Shown: positions 16,201-16,655 of the stretch, in pieces
Position numbering within the stretch: the first letter of the stretch is position 1
Layout of the letters: each line of letters begins with the position of its first letter
Source of the DNA: Candidatus Peregrinibacteria bacterium CG_4_10_14_0_2_um_filter_43_11
GTDB lineage: Bacteria > Patescibacteriota > Gracilibacteria > UM-FILTER-43-11
Assembly (NCBI GenBank): GCA_002792495.1
Contig: PFOK01000086.1
Coordinates: 1-16,655, forward strand
Length of the DNA: 16,655 bases
Direction of reading: 5' to 3'
Position numbers and translations under genes: made by a program
The notes under the pieces: generated by a model
What the model was told of the DNA's origin: nothing
The model's database searches: none
The model's input: the letters and a program-made list of their open reading frames with translations, nothing else

Positions 16201-16426
16201 TTTTTGGATTATGGAAAAACTTAATCCGGAAAATTCATTACCTGTCGAAAAGGTGATTGGAAATCCTATCGCTAAAATAGTGGGTCTTAAAACCGCCAAA
16301 CAAAAAGCGGGTACCGTTTATCTTCTTAAGATCGCACCTTTTATTGTTGGTTTGGATGGCGATTCAATTCATGGGGGGGATGGTTATACGGCCACCTTTA
16401 CTGGCTCCGGTGTGGATGCCCCATAA
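1181..16426 (+). CDS. Giant secreted subtilase/M23 metallopeptidase with CARDB, Ig-like and LamG stalk
   Basis: A single uninterrupted 5,081-codon gene, roughly 0.55 MDa by average residue mass. Residues 1-28 are a Sec signal peptide with likely cleavage after V-S-A (Ala28). Order: I9-like propeptide (about 55-130), S8 protease (144-412; Asp172, His205, Asn297, Ser359), helical segment (445-685), M23 peptidase (686-897; His741, Asp745, His861, His863), golvesin-like sandwich (924-1130), CARDB, an unrecognised domain (1374-1739), CARDB, seven PKD-like repeats (1859-2485), mixed modules, alternating Ig-like and CARDB units with a nested LamG (3059-4065), FN3/OmpL47-like domains (4066-4427), six Ig-like repeats (4428-4914) and a Big_5-like end. 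All 18 cysteines fall in nine close pairs. No LPXTG motif, C-terminal membrane segment, dockerin or type IX tail is present, so attachment is unexplained. Substrate is unknown; the enzymes predict extracellular protein and peptidoglycan-peptide cleavage. The start is fixed by the signal peptide although no Shine-Dalgarno sequence precedes it. Confidence 0.96.
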   Translation: MIVTKRTFALLFILTFSFGFLHFNSVSAQELTGFEGRVLELPTEQSGRTAPALADELIIRYKNGTSTAERLRFRNTNGLKTIRSRKDTVSKKGIERVRVVQSETPEALQQRITDLKQDPRIEYVEPNTIRDIQSATPNDTDYFQQWTLPQINVPSFWETTTGSEQVKVAVLDTGLDFTHTDKPIHLLQGYNFVNDDTDPTDDHGHGTYIAGVIAAHSDNANGITGLCWNCSILPVKVMNQYGKGTDADVANGIIWATDQGADIINLSVGGYAYSQTLLDAVTYAQQHDVLVIAAGGNHGIPVPMYPANYPDVIGVSATDSNNELWSGSNTGEHIDLAAPGVNVYGLGLNNTYSSRNGSSVATAHVTGIAALLLSDKLTLTNNQITQSLFAQAEDLGVEGKDEVFGVGLSGTWNGTGEVKVGDVEPTNEELVHHEKAPELAANNSRDMNILSNRLNLIYSKEYVQEFLNKQPGKLKNYVYRSPMDLDYSAADLLTISNEGPGYSINPQVLTVFMELLSNGITNLRLTERQIGEILEVDQDYHDEVLKRMSVFSENEDNENSTYPANTLTAQIGTIATELGFQQNCFSSYKVGRSYHQDCQPTKIIFKDGSAIPFESEINAETYAVQSVLAKLTIDKREWQKWTSKEEGSFYDLFERWFGKPNRTPSNLVTLADDDPVEQPFLTHKPYEDTDFVNLNSYFDHEYPNYSGAYVTGSSLLNFMGQTRNNASNPECYLGYDCYSDHDGIDYGTQEEKIFAAGNGVVLKVKDNTIAPNPYGNVIYITHYTNDDAIPDYISIYAHLANSYKLDNGTTIDFGENLIKDSTIIVGNLIGESAGTGADCIKKDANGKCIQYVRNDTKYAPHLHFSIRKIIKESDGTFDETKMPETHHLVDPYGWWGQGTDPADNHGSGSYKSTASTWLWKNVESPLLVDNKDVSFQHFANKGVGALWNEKSGTGAYNNHALYTFAVNNPERKWDDWAFWVGNMEKAGQYVVRVHIPDYTPIVSKSRIDAIGLSTSEKNALFTFDGKTATFKIGSLSELSKLLQTFNDLDIGKKKQVTEIWERPWNRKAHYTVYHKGGTTDIEIDQNNIAKGSQWITLCNPFASTCAFGFEKGVKAAVRLVDEVNDNKMEQAKVDQLLKQGLTPEQKNQIWELKTEDAEGGGQIKFYEFKHETLSSIHQSPVWSGLASPLQNAVEDLWNQSHNEFKVIWADAVRWISASEAGANPAVIPTPLNESPDLEFKPSLLKIIEIFFKKESFYEYVINVVVKNTGTIDINDANVCFDPFFGNSTQADAGTACEYNVQVGFLGAGEEKEISLPFFKKEKIPSNASPVGTLSVGENGVSPLESKNAQNNNTLIVTDEYLTDENGDGSLFEEPGGIDLSSAQLGGIQIDPTTNHIQFVLKGDLAKDGEQVIDLSATRSETAKLFLQALAVPNYKHQISLDIIPDGDQIVGKAWVPDPFERTDLADVFLKADVAMKFDVFGDKNTEFQPTTEWTNLVKASPYWEEISSKGFGLYPDYVIAATIVPGQVEATQTGNDFFLENVKLDINAGWWMREPSLVLDGLGLSSGAKADLEDRLQTFKAKMETAIKNRALNFTLPEMNGETGTSDPRFEKLRSIFAVVSAAQWYKVQVKNHPELPYASLIDSENLSGIGSETPFDSTYWDSQAYQQLGAPFDCQLFAGEGECSHWGGLKMENSTPIISGPVTTEQKTVLIKTLDDFETVESEGNHYVYGGTVLLPEADLTVGQIDVNGSSDNNKFLPGQSISLDIALMNSGPVSAQNVMFKLYDQVTSGDSKMLYTITQKNITSLAGWEELTEHVDWVFPNTPGLHTLVAEIDYLDKVKEMNEMNNISKSFLEVVEPHLDLFVVSPQPNTFTHPGNITFQAVAYDHFGNLIEKDSAYTWFSDLTGTLGIGDTITVSNMSEGDHSITLSVDDQGLNATKTLMLYIKPMGSPLPKILLPLNDAAFTHELIATLQGEAMDNEDGSLSGTSLVWFSNLDGELGVGNSISVKFSLGEHIITLKATDSDGQTAMVTVNVNVSQGIPLLTILAPESDTVIPIGETISFSATAKDEQQGDLNNKIQWFSNIDGLLGQGADFKKILSAGVHIITASVVDSDGLQASAQRTITVQNTVPDVVISTPADSQTFDYKNGITFIGEASDAQDGVIVTDSAFVWTSDRDGVIGIGKTTEATNLSPGAHTITLSVKDDEGGVGTAILAITIDAGEPTVSILQPADGSAFTFGKSVILEAAATDKQDGVLDGESVKWFSDLDGLIGTGANLTVSTLSVGMHNIRVEAVDSQGWKKSITHTITIQPLQPPQVTILFPKNNGQYVAGEMLYFYGLASDTEDGLLSGTGLSWMNADGQAIGDGSAFSSNDFFLGSHTITFTATDSDGLSASTQVTFSIIPAAPLVSIISPTDGTLVKIGDPITFTGQGANNLNWQSNVDGELGTGASLDVNNLSKGSHLITLTATDDYGQKSETTITVAIIDETSMALQKFSSSELSQIIDFSGQKDHTLNIILPKDAIVDNAQVTLAPTSGLGVQGEEVDVMGEEVTENEGEMIEILEQPELPTSEEYFNGIKAVSLPQDTPIFNQDGKLFDVDSEDKKLNEGDLSVLSPSFSVGSNHAMSSILPGGGLSLAGKNYFYSNESAFNTLILGNGNAVPLQGSIKWVFKKPNQLNLPFEEAIQDVSVPPYSVFVSLNSGYNLIQLSGEWSVDFYSKSQYDADWVYHYTDIFEVHETPNLAPVVETAVWYTNGNKENSLISVFPLIAENATLVEYAIHWNSGAGWFSQVHTDPQKDLLSSVSYHSGSPNYVTNYTNKGFVPFSLKEGDVVQYYATATDFEGNVGQSATNSFSVSDSDTTGPTVNNIVVSEGEGADGNGVIDDKEKILLTVYAEDIFEKKCISSASCFTNLDRSSVNGVATVDLVVDGQSYSMIANGNNYSVTLSPLSAGTHNYSIIATDDDTSPENTTVTGNFVVTEGPTLLNPSLDAGADGLIDWSFPGDMKTEQVTTNFALGINAFIQNNPPVGNNQVTVPLQFHADKGNFLNIKNLNISYHILDTTPPVIDTVSINPTSPQAGQPFTITVTASDDVAIKAVSAEVNQSSVSLSKNADVFTGSLVIATAGSYELSIKATDESGLITTQVIPLTVVFNGSELSVKSVTFTPKSPLLSGQTAQADVLLSNAGNQTVDVQIQFNHVMSETKTVTLPANNTVSVSTSFTLPVPGDYAFEVVMDPANAFPESDETNNTFSYSYKTIDGVPPVFEQVTVPKKVSPGEAFIVKVQASDNEGVETVQTEWMGQTKTETLSSANSLSLKSYWSFDEGGGTVAIDKIGSNNGVITGASYIKGISGNALSFDGITDDVLTTLDIDPTAVPNLTISLWIFPTDLSGSSLQTIASADDGGWDRAFGILESTDTIYVNHNSTNVDTSVSISENEWTHIVVQYLTDNLYVYKNGVLEYSLGSAPINSATSTGILMFGQANSFGFNFQGYIDEPRVFSYSLTQNNVSALYQNPGQVNQQNPEAVISLIAPDQVGNIPLILTVIDQSGLSATMETSIEVIKALPNPLIQIGGISTHPENIMPLEIPDFEITLRNNGGTTVDAPLRLEMDGQVVSEQIVTIPLGSPTIVKWSGWQASVGIHLFTVMVDPDNLIAEQNESDNTAVFNFTVFDVLPPQLNNLIVPAYAIADESFEILVDVIAEHPIDTASISIGDEQKIMTSENGTTYHWTGALPLGNYPFVVSVSDEKGASALLPGEITVHSALSDLTLDTSFFSFSGITNKDVLPLSVAVHNDGLKSFTAMAVSMQLDGVSTFDEWIDIPAGETIPASFTAWKASAGFHTVVFSVDPANSVEEADETNNTVTVSFSIADVTPPSITNVAMPDVLYAGELFLMTMAISDDQLVAVTADWNSKKTDLNVTESAGSYTIELTAPMVAGTYPLNLFAENGEGLVAKWSGILKVLPIQPDLTILGGDVSFVSSHLVEGEMATLLSVIHNKGGSDMLPVSVVFMSDDVVIDTKIVSVIKGGESTLQWKWIPSFGAHKLSLSIDPDHLAEESDETNNMYTLSVYAEDNTPPSTPKLQKTLVQSVNGHEAWKISWLPVMEANLKTYDYQFDGGIWMPLGLETFFEIDLKNAGQHLVCARAKDIAGNMSGEGCVSFLSDFDAPNTPLLQGGTAGYWSNQPKHTFSWNTPLDDVAVHHYLLKVNDVISNVGLVNQYVNNFQDGIYSAQVAAVDVALHQSDWSNVVTTKIDTSVSGLVQNLSSETHPDFAKWYANGQPSFNWQSPEDLSGIQYYYYYIDQNPNTILNGQHWFTPDTQITIPNIQSLKTGVWYFHIAPMDGAGNTGLSAHFKIQVDLSPPYTKAELKPNSNIVLLEATDEKSGIGSTHYRLDDGEWQTGFSVTIPTPNTHTIEYYSIDTLDNQESIKVIEINLKKPSSPTVDPVPNPIQALEYTLTGTKPTNTSLWINDKMTIAPKINTKWSHTVDITGVENTFVIYSKDSVDLKSESVTVQINYQTSAPTVDDFVQPVTHNPLTLTGTKAPGTSVWINDKKISGLIGIDNADTWESNVILLTGMNTFTIVAKTDFGAVSTPITLNIPYNIEALTVDPVPDVVYQTHYTLTGIKPANTGLWINDKEIIPVNSETSWSTIVTLSKHENKFTIFVKDSSGNQSALVAQTILYEVPAPFVSSVMSPVYNPLILTGIKSPDVVLWLNGKELSSLSSATTWKIEMPLEKGVNTFDFVAKNEFGMESQHVFTSLEYAVESVVLDTKPTISSDVYYTFSGAKPSHTTLWVNDEKISVDSEAVKWTYTAQLTAKSTSFTFITKDDLNVASNPVGVSISYNAKPPVLSAYPAKVSKSFYTFSGSKGIGAGIWVNNVQVVPFNTESTWEYKVTLKEGDNHFTFASGSSFGIKSPMVAATIHYEKPSTDIYKWMKNTDTTTPLNPRTIPKIPASSTRISPSDQKKIDRTLSETGKIDYETKDGVFPKITKVTVVDNTDIYINFSEKIILSDYKQFAFWIMEKLNPENSLPVEKVIGNPIAKIVGLKTAKQKAGTVYLLKIAPFIVGLDGDSIHGGDGYTATFTGSGVDAP
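1343..1570 (+). other. Inhibitor I9/fervidolysin-like propeptide
   Basis: Residues 55-130 follow the usual subtilase prodomain pattern: D-E-L-I-I-R-Y-K near the start and R-I-E-Y-V-E-P-N (120-127) at the end, just before the protease. In the family this segment chaperones folding and inhibits the enzyme until it is cleaved off. Removal would expose a mature end somewhere around residues 130-150. Confidence 0.75.
1610..2416 (+). other. Peptidase S8 (subtilisin-family) domain
   Basis: The triad is complete: Asp172 in V-L-D-T-G, His205 in G-H-G-T-Y-I-A-G, and Ser359 in N-G-S-S-V-A-T-A-H-V-T-G. Asn297 in A-A-G-G-N-H-G is the expected oxyanion-hole residue. Two changes from the common form stand out. 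The serine loop reads G-S-S and lacks the usual Pro before His, and the Asn loop has an extra Gly. A C-W-N-C pair (Cys227, Cys230) lies between His and Asn and may form a disulfide. All catalytic residues are present, so I expect an active serine endopeptidase. Confidence 0.95.
2513..3235 (+). other. Predicted helical segment before the M23 domain
   Basis: Residues 445-685 look mostly alpha-helical, unlike the beta-rich remainder. A run beginning S-I-N-P-Q-V-L-T-V-F (503 onward) resembles the helical segment that precedes the M23 domain in some LasA-like cell-wall hydrolases; this is my recollection and is unverified. Cys584 and Cys598 form one of the local cysteine pairs. It may position the peptidase on its substrate. 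Confidence 0.45.
3236..3871 (+). other. Peptidase M23 (lysostaphin/LasA-type) domain
   Basis: The family motifs are intact. H-x3-D is His741-Asp745 (H-D-G-I-D-Y-G), and H-x-H is His861-His863 in P-H-L-H-F. Tyr-Ala-His798-Leu gives the usual additional catalytic His. M23 enzymes are zinc endopeptidases that mostly cut peptidoglycan cross-bridges, and some cut elastin-like proteins. Cysteine pairs 731/737 and 839/848 are included. Bases 3421-3720 are only 31% G+C by hand count (92 of 300), well below the protease and stalk, which suggests separate ancestry. Confidence 0.93.
3950..4570 (+). other. Golvesin/Xly-type beta-sandwich, possibly carbohydrate-binding
   Basis: Residues 924-1130 start with L-L-V-D-N-K-D and continue with W-x-F-W, then A-G-Q-Y-V-V-R-V-H-I-P, Y-T-V-Y-H-K-G-G, and I-D-Q with W-I-T-L. 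These are the recurring strands of golvesin C-terminal-like domains, which often accompany peptidoglycan hydrolases. Between I-P and Y-T-V there is an extra Lys-rich segment of about 65 residues not expected in the fold. Cys1098 and Cys1105 are a local pair. Carbohydrate binding is inferred from the family. Confidence 0.65.
4877..5260 (+). other. CARDB domain 1 and a calcium-loop-like motif
   Basis: Residues 1233-1360 have the CARDB layout: a first strand after P-D-L, V-V-V-K-N-T-G in the middle, and an N-N-N-T-L end in place of the common D-E-T-N-N. CARDB is a beta-sandwich named for cell-adhesion-related proteins. Directly after it, residues 1363-1373 read D-E-N-G-D-G-S-L-F-E-E, which resembles an EF-hand/dockerin calcium loop and may rigidify the junction. 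Cys1279 and Cys1296 lie within the domain. Confidence 0.7.
5300..6397 (+). other. Unrecognised domain of about 365 residues
   Basis: Residues 1374-1739 do not match a family I can name. Visible marks are D-V-F-L-K-A-D-V-A-M-K, then Y-P-D-Y-V-I-A-A-T-I-V-P-G, a W-W pair, a long charged helix rich in Lys and Ala (about 1565-1590), and A-A-Q-W-Y-K-V-Q-V. It ends with one cysteine pair (1675, 1684). Mixed helices and strands set it apart from the all-beta stalk, so it may be a folded functional domain rather than a spacer. Confidence 0.5.
6398..6754 (+). other. CARDB domain 2
   Basis: Residues 1740-1858 begin D-L-T-V-G and contain I-A-L-M-N-S-G-P and H-T-L-V-A-E-I-D. They end N-E-M-N-N, a variant of the CARDB D-E-T-N-N signature. 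The domain links the unrecognised segment to the run of seven Ig-like repeats. Confidence 0.8.
6755..8635 (+). repeat. Seven tandem ~90-residue Ig/PKD-like repeats
   Basis: Units start at 6755, 7031, 7301, 7568, 7844, 8120 and 8393. Each has a first strand like V-x-I-x-x-P, then D-x-x-D-G-x-L, W-F-S-[DN]-[LI]-D-G-x-[LI]-G-x-G, G-x-H-x-I-T-L, and D-S-D-G-L. Most copies are 83 to 92 residues. The last is about 81 because it has lost the D-x-x-D-G-x-L section. The copies contain no cysteine. The fold should be an Ig/PKD beta-sandwich, giving a rod; ligand binding is not evident. Confidence 0.9.
8636..9748 (+). other. Acidic linker and unassigned beta-rich region
   Basis: Residues 2486-2856 open with an acidic Glu/Val/Gly linker (about 2540-2575), encoded partly by a 21-bp near-duplication with GGGGGAGGAGGT at 8797 and 8818. 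A beta-rich region follows with repeated aromatic residues, including I-K-W-V-F-K-K-P and W-S-V-D-F-Y, and ends Y-Y-A-T-A-T-D-F-E-G-N-V, typical of an Ig-like last strand. Bases 8881-9180 are 37% G+C (112 of 300). I cannot name the central module. Confidence 0.5.
9749..10354 (+). other. Ig-like unit plus a D-A-G-A-D-G / D-W beta module
   Basis: Residues 2857-3058 contain a G-N-G-V-I-D-D-K-E start typical of extracellular Ig-like units and a cysteine pair (2900, 2906). A second module begins at L-D-A-G-A-D-G-L-I-D-W (about 2984). It continues to V-T-V-P-L and closes with L-N-I-K-N-L-N-I-S-Y. I have seen this last pattern in secreted microbial proteins but cannot attach a family name. Confidence 0.45.
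10355..13375 (+). repeat. Four Ig-like + CARDB pairs, one split by LamG
   Basis: Ig-like units begin with P-P at about 10355, 10946, 12179 and 12773. CARDB units begin at about 10631, 11858, 12449 and 13049. The CARDB units end D-E-T-N-N (first, third and fourth) or N-E-S-D-N (second). The Ig-like units share V-x-x-x-x-x-P near the start and G-x-Y-P-L or similar near the end. This makes a two-domain period of about 200-230 residues. The second Ig-like unit is interrupted by the LamG domain at 11111-11701. Confidence 0.85.
11111..11701 (+). other. LamG/concanavalin-like lectin domain, nested
   Basis: Residues 3311-3507 show the Laminin_G_3 pattern: Y-W-S-F-D-E-G-G-G, A-L-S-F-D-G, I-S-L-W-I-F-P, W-T-H-I-V-V-Q-Y, Y-K-N-G, and G-Y-I-D-E-P-R-V-F at the end. 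In the family this is a jelly-roll that often binds glycans or mediates adhesion. Bases 11101-11700 are 34% G+C (204 of 600), against 46% (138 of 300) just before and 45% (136 of 300) just after. Flanking halves belong to one Ig-like unit. Confidence 0.9.
13376..14461 (+). other. FN3-like units ending in an OmpL47-like domain
   Basis: Residues 4066-4427 hold three fibronectin-III-like units with W-x-x-P and A-x-D-x-A-G-N motifs. The third contains a striking five-tyrosine run (about 4286-4290) followed by D-Q-N-P-N-T. The last part (about 4349-4427) has H-Y-R-L-D-D-G-E-W, then H-T-I-E-Y-Y-S-I-D, which matches OmpL47-type Ig-like domains. Cys4133 and Cys4148 are the final cysteine pair in the protein. 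Confidence 0.65.
14462..15922 (+). repeat. Six tandem ~81-residue Ig-like repeats
   Basis: Units start at 14462, 14705, 14954, 15197, 15437 and 15680, with lengths of 80-83 residues. Shared marks are L-T-G-x-K, L-W-[IV]-N-D-K, a T-x-W strand, N-x-F-T, and a closing I-x-Y. Units 1, 3 and 5 share Y-T-[LF]-[TS]-G-x-K-P; units 2 and 4 share N-P-L-x-L-T-G. This suggests growth by two-unit duplications. Third positions have diverged between copies, so the expansion is old. This type of bacterial Ig-like repeat is typical of surface-protein stalks. Confidence 0.9.
15923..16423 (+). other. C-terminal linker and Big_5/SbsA-like Ig domain
   Basis: Residues 4915-4977 are a Pro/Thr/Lys/Ser-rich linker. 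Residues 4978-5081 read I-T-K-V-T-V-V-D-N-T, then I-N-F-S-E, Y-L-L-K-I and a closing Y-T-A-T-F-T-G. This resembles Big_5/SbsA-type domains that cap surface proteins in several bacterial groups. No sortase signal or membrane helix follows, so any anchoring would have to work through this domain or through wall binding further up. Confidence 0.6.
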
Positions 16427-16545
16427 ATATGTTTTGTGATGAAGAAATAAAGCGGAATTCAGACTTCATACACCTCCTTTTAAAAACATTCCCCCTTCCA
16501 TGGTGTATAATGCGTGTGGCCTGAATCATTTAAGCGGAGGTGTGT
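16427..16545. promoter_or_regulatory. Near-symmetric gap: TATAAT centre and inverted Shine-Dalgarno arms
   Basis: TATAAT (16506-16511) is a perfect -10 for the following gene; with a 17-bp spacer the -35 would be AAAACA, a weak match. ACACCTCC (16470-16477) is the exact reverse complement of GGAGGTGT (16536-16543), and their midpoint falls at the TATAAT box. A start site near 16518 would leave only the right arm in the mRNA, whereas read-through from the giant gene would carry both. No hairpin with a T tract was seen, so termination of the giant gene is unexplained. Confidence 0.6.
16536..16542 (+). promoter_or_regulatory. Strong ribosome-binding site of the third gene
   Basis: GGAGGTG lies five bases (counted from GGAGG) before the ATG at 16546. 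It is a near-complete Shine-Dalgarno sequence. It shows that the host uses such sites, which makes their absence before the giant gene stand out. Confidence 0.85.
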
Positions 16546-16655
16546 ATGAAACAAAAACTACTGTTTTTTTTGAGCGTTTTGGTCGCAGGAGCGGGTCTTG
16601 TTTTTTTGTTATTTCTCTACACTTATCCCGTGAGGGGGTTGTTTGAGCAAACGGT
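16546..16655 (+). CDS. N-terminus of a membrane-anchored or exported protein (cut by window end)
   Basis: Only 36 codons are visible and no stop is reached. The start M-K-Q-K is followed by a strongly hydrophobic segment, residues 5-25, ending L-F-L-Y, then T-Y-P-V-R-G-L-F-E. This is either an N-terminal membrane anchor or an uncleaved signal. No A-x-A site or lipobox Cys is evident, so an anchor is slightly favoured. A run of eight T lies in codons 6-9. The TATAAT box 35 bp upstream and the strong ribosome-binding site indicate its own expression. Function cannot be assigned from this fragment. Confidence 0.85.
   Translation, partial: MKQKLLFFLSVLVAGAGLVFLLFLYTYPVRGLFEQT

Noticed and set aside
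1181..16426. Possible alternative genetic code (TGA read as Gly or Trp), as in some Patescibacteria or Mollicutes.
   Set aside because: No in-frame TGA occurs in over 5,000 codons and TGG is used for Trp throughout.
16112..16426. Sortase signal, type IX C-terminal domain, dockerin or membrane anchor at the end of the giant protein.
   Set aside because: None of the motifs is present; the protein ends in a beta strand followed by G-S-G-V-D-A-P.
16427..16505. Rho-independent terminator after the giant gene.
   Set aside because: No GC-rich hairpin followed by a T tract is present.

Overview
The window is 16,655 bases of bacterial DNA in which all supported genes lie on the + strand. A short lipoprotein gene (159-1067) is followed by one giant gene (1181-16426, 5,081 codons) that fills about 92% of the window, and then by the first 36 codons of a third gene (from 16546). 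No RNA genes, insertion sequences, CRISPR arrays or convincing rho-independent terminators were seen.

Organism. The lipobox, the Sec signal peptide and the lack of any outer-membrane secretion tail fit a monoderm bacterium. A lipoprotein of DKNYY-type repeats beside a giant subtilase/M23/CARDB exoprotein resembles what I know from Patescibacteria (CPR), but that placement is inference. More than 5,000 consecutive codons contain no in-frame TGA, so the genetic code is not one that reads TGA as Gly or Trp. Most hand-counted stretches of the giant gene are 45-50% G+C, with clear AT-rich islands.

Layout. Bases 1-158 hold a good promoter (TTGACA, 16 bp, TATTAT) and a leader with two small hairpins, one of which can cover the only ribosome-binding candidate of the lipoprotein gene. 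The lipoprotein has six DKNYY-like repeats; two are identical in DNA over 74 bp and each carries a run of nine G. After a 113-bp gap comes the giant secreted protein. In order it has a signal peptide, an inhibitor-like propeptide, a subtilisin-family (S8) serine protease with a complete triad, an alpha-helical segment, an M23 (lysostaphin/LasA-type) metallopeptidase with complete zinc ligands, and a golvesin-like beta-sandwich. These are followed by a stalk of about 3,900 residues: CARDB domains, seven ~90-residue Ig/PKD-like repeats, alternating Ig-like and CARDB units with a LamG lectin-like domain nested inside one of them, FN3/OmpL47-like domains, six ~81-residue Ig-like repeats, and a C-terminal Big_5/SbsA-like domain. 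The 119-bp gap after it is nearly symmetric around a TATAAT box and leads into a strongly translated gene for a membrane-anchored or exported protein.

How they may work together. Both complete products are predicted to act outside the membrane. The giant protein joins a protease and a cell-wall endopeptidase at the end of a very long, probably extended rod with one lectin-like domain. That would suit attack on, or attachment to, another cell, or remodelling of the producer's own wall. The lipoprotein is a plausible cell-surface partner through position only.
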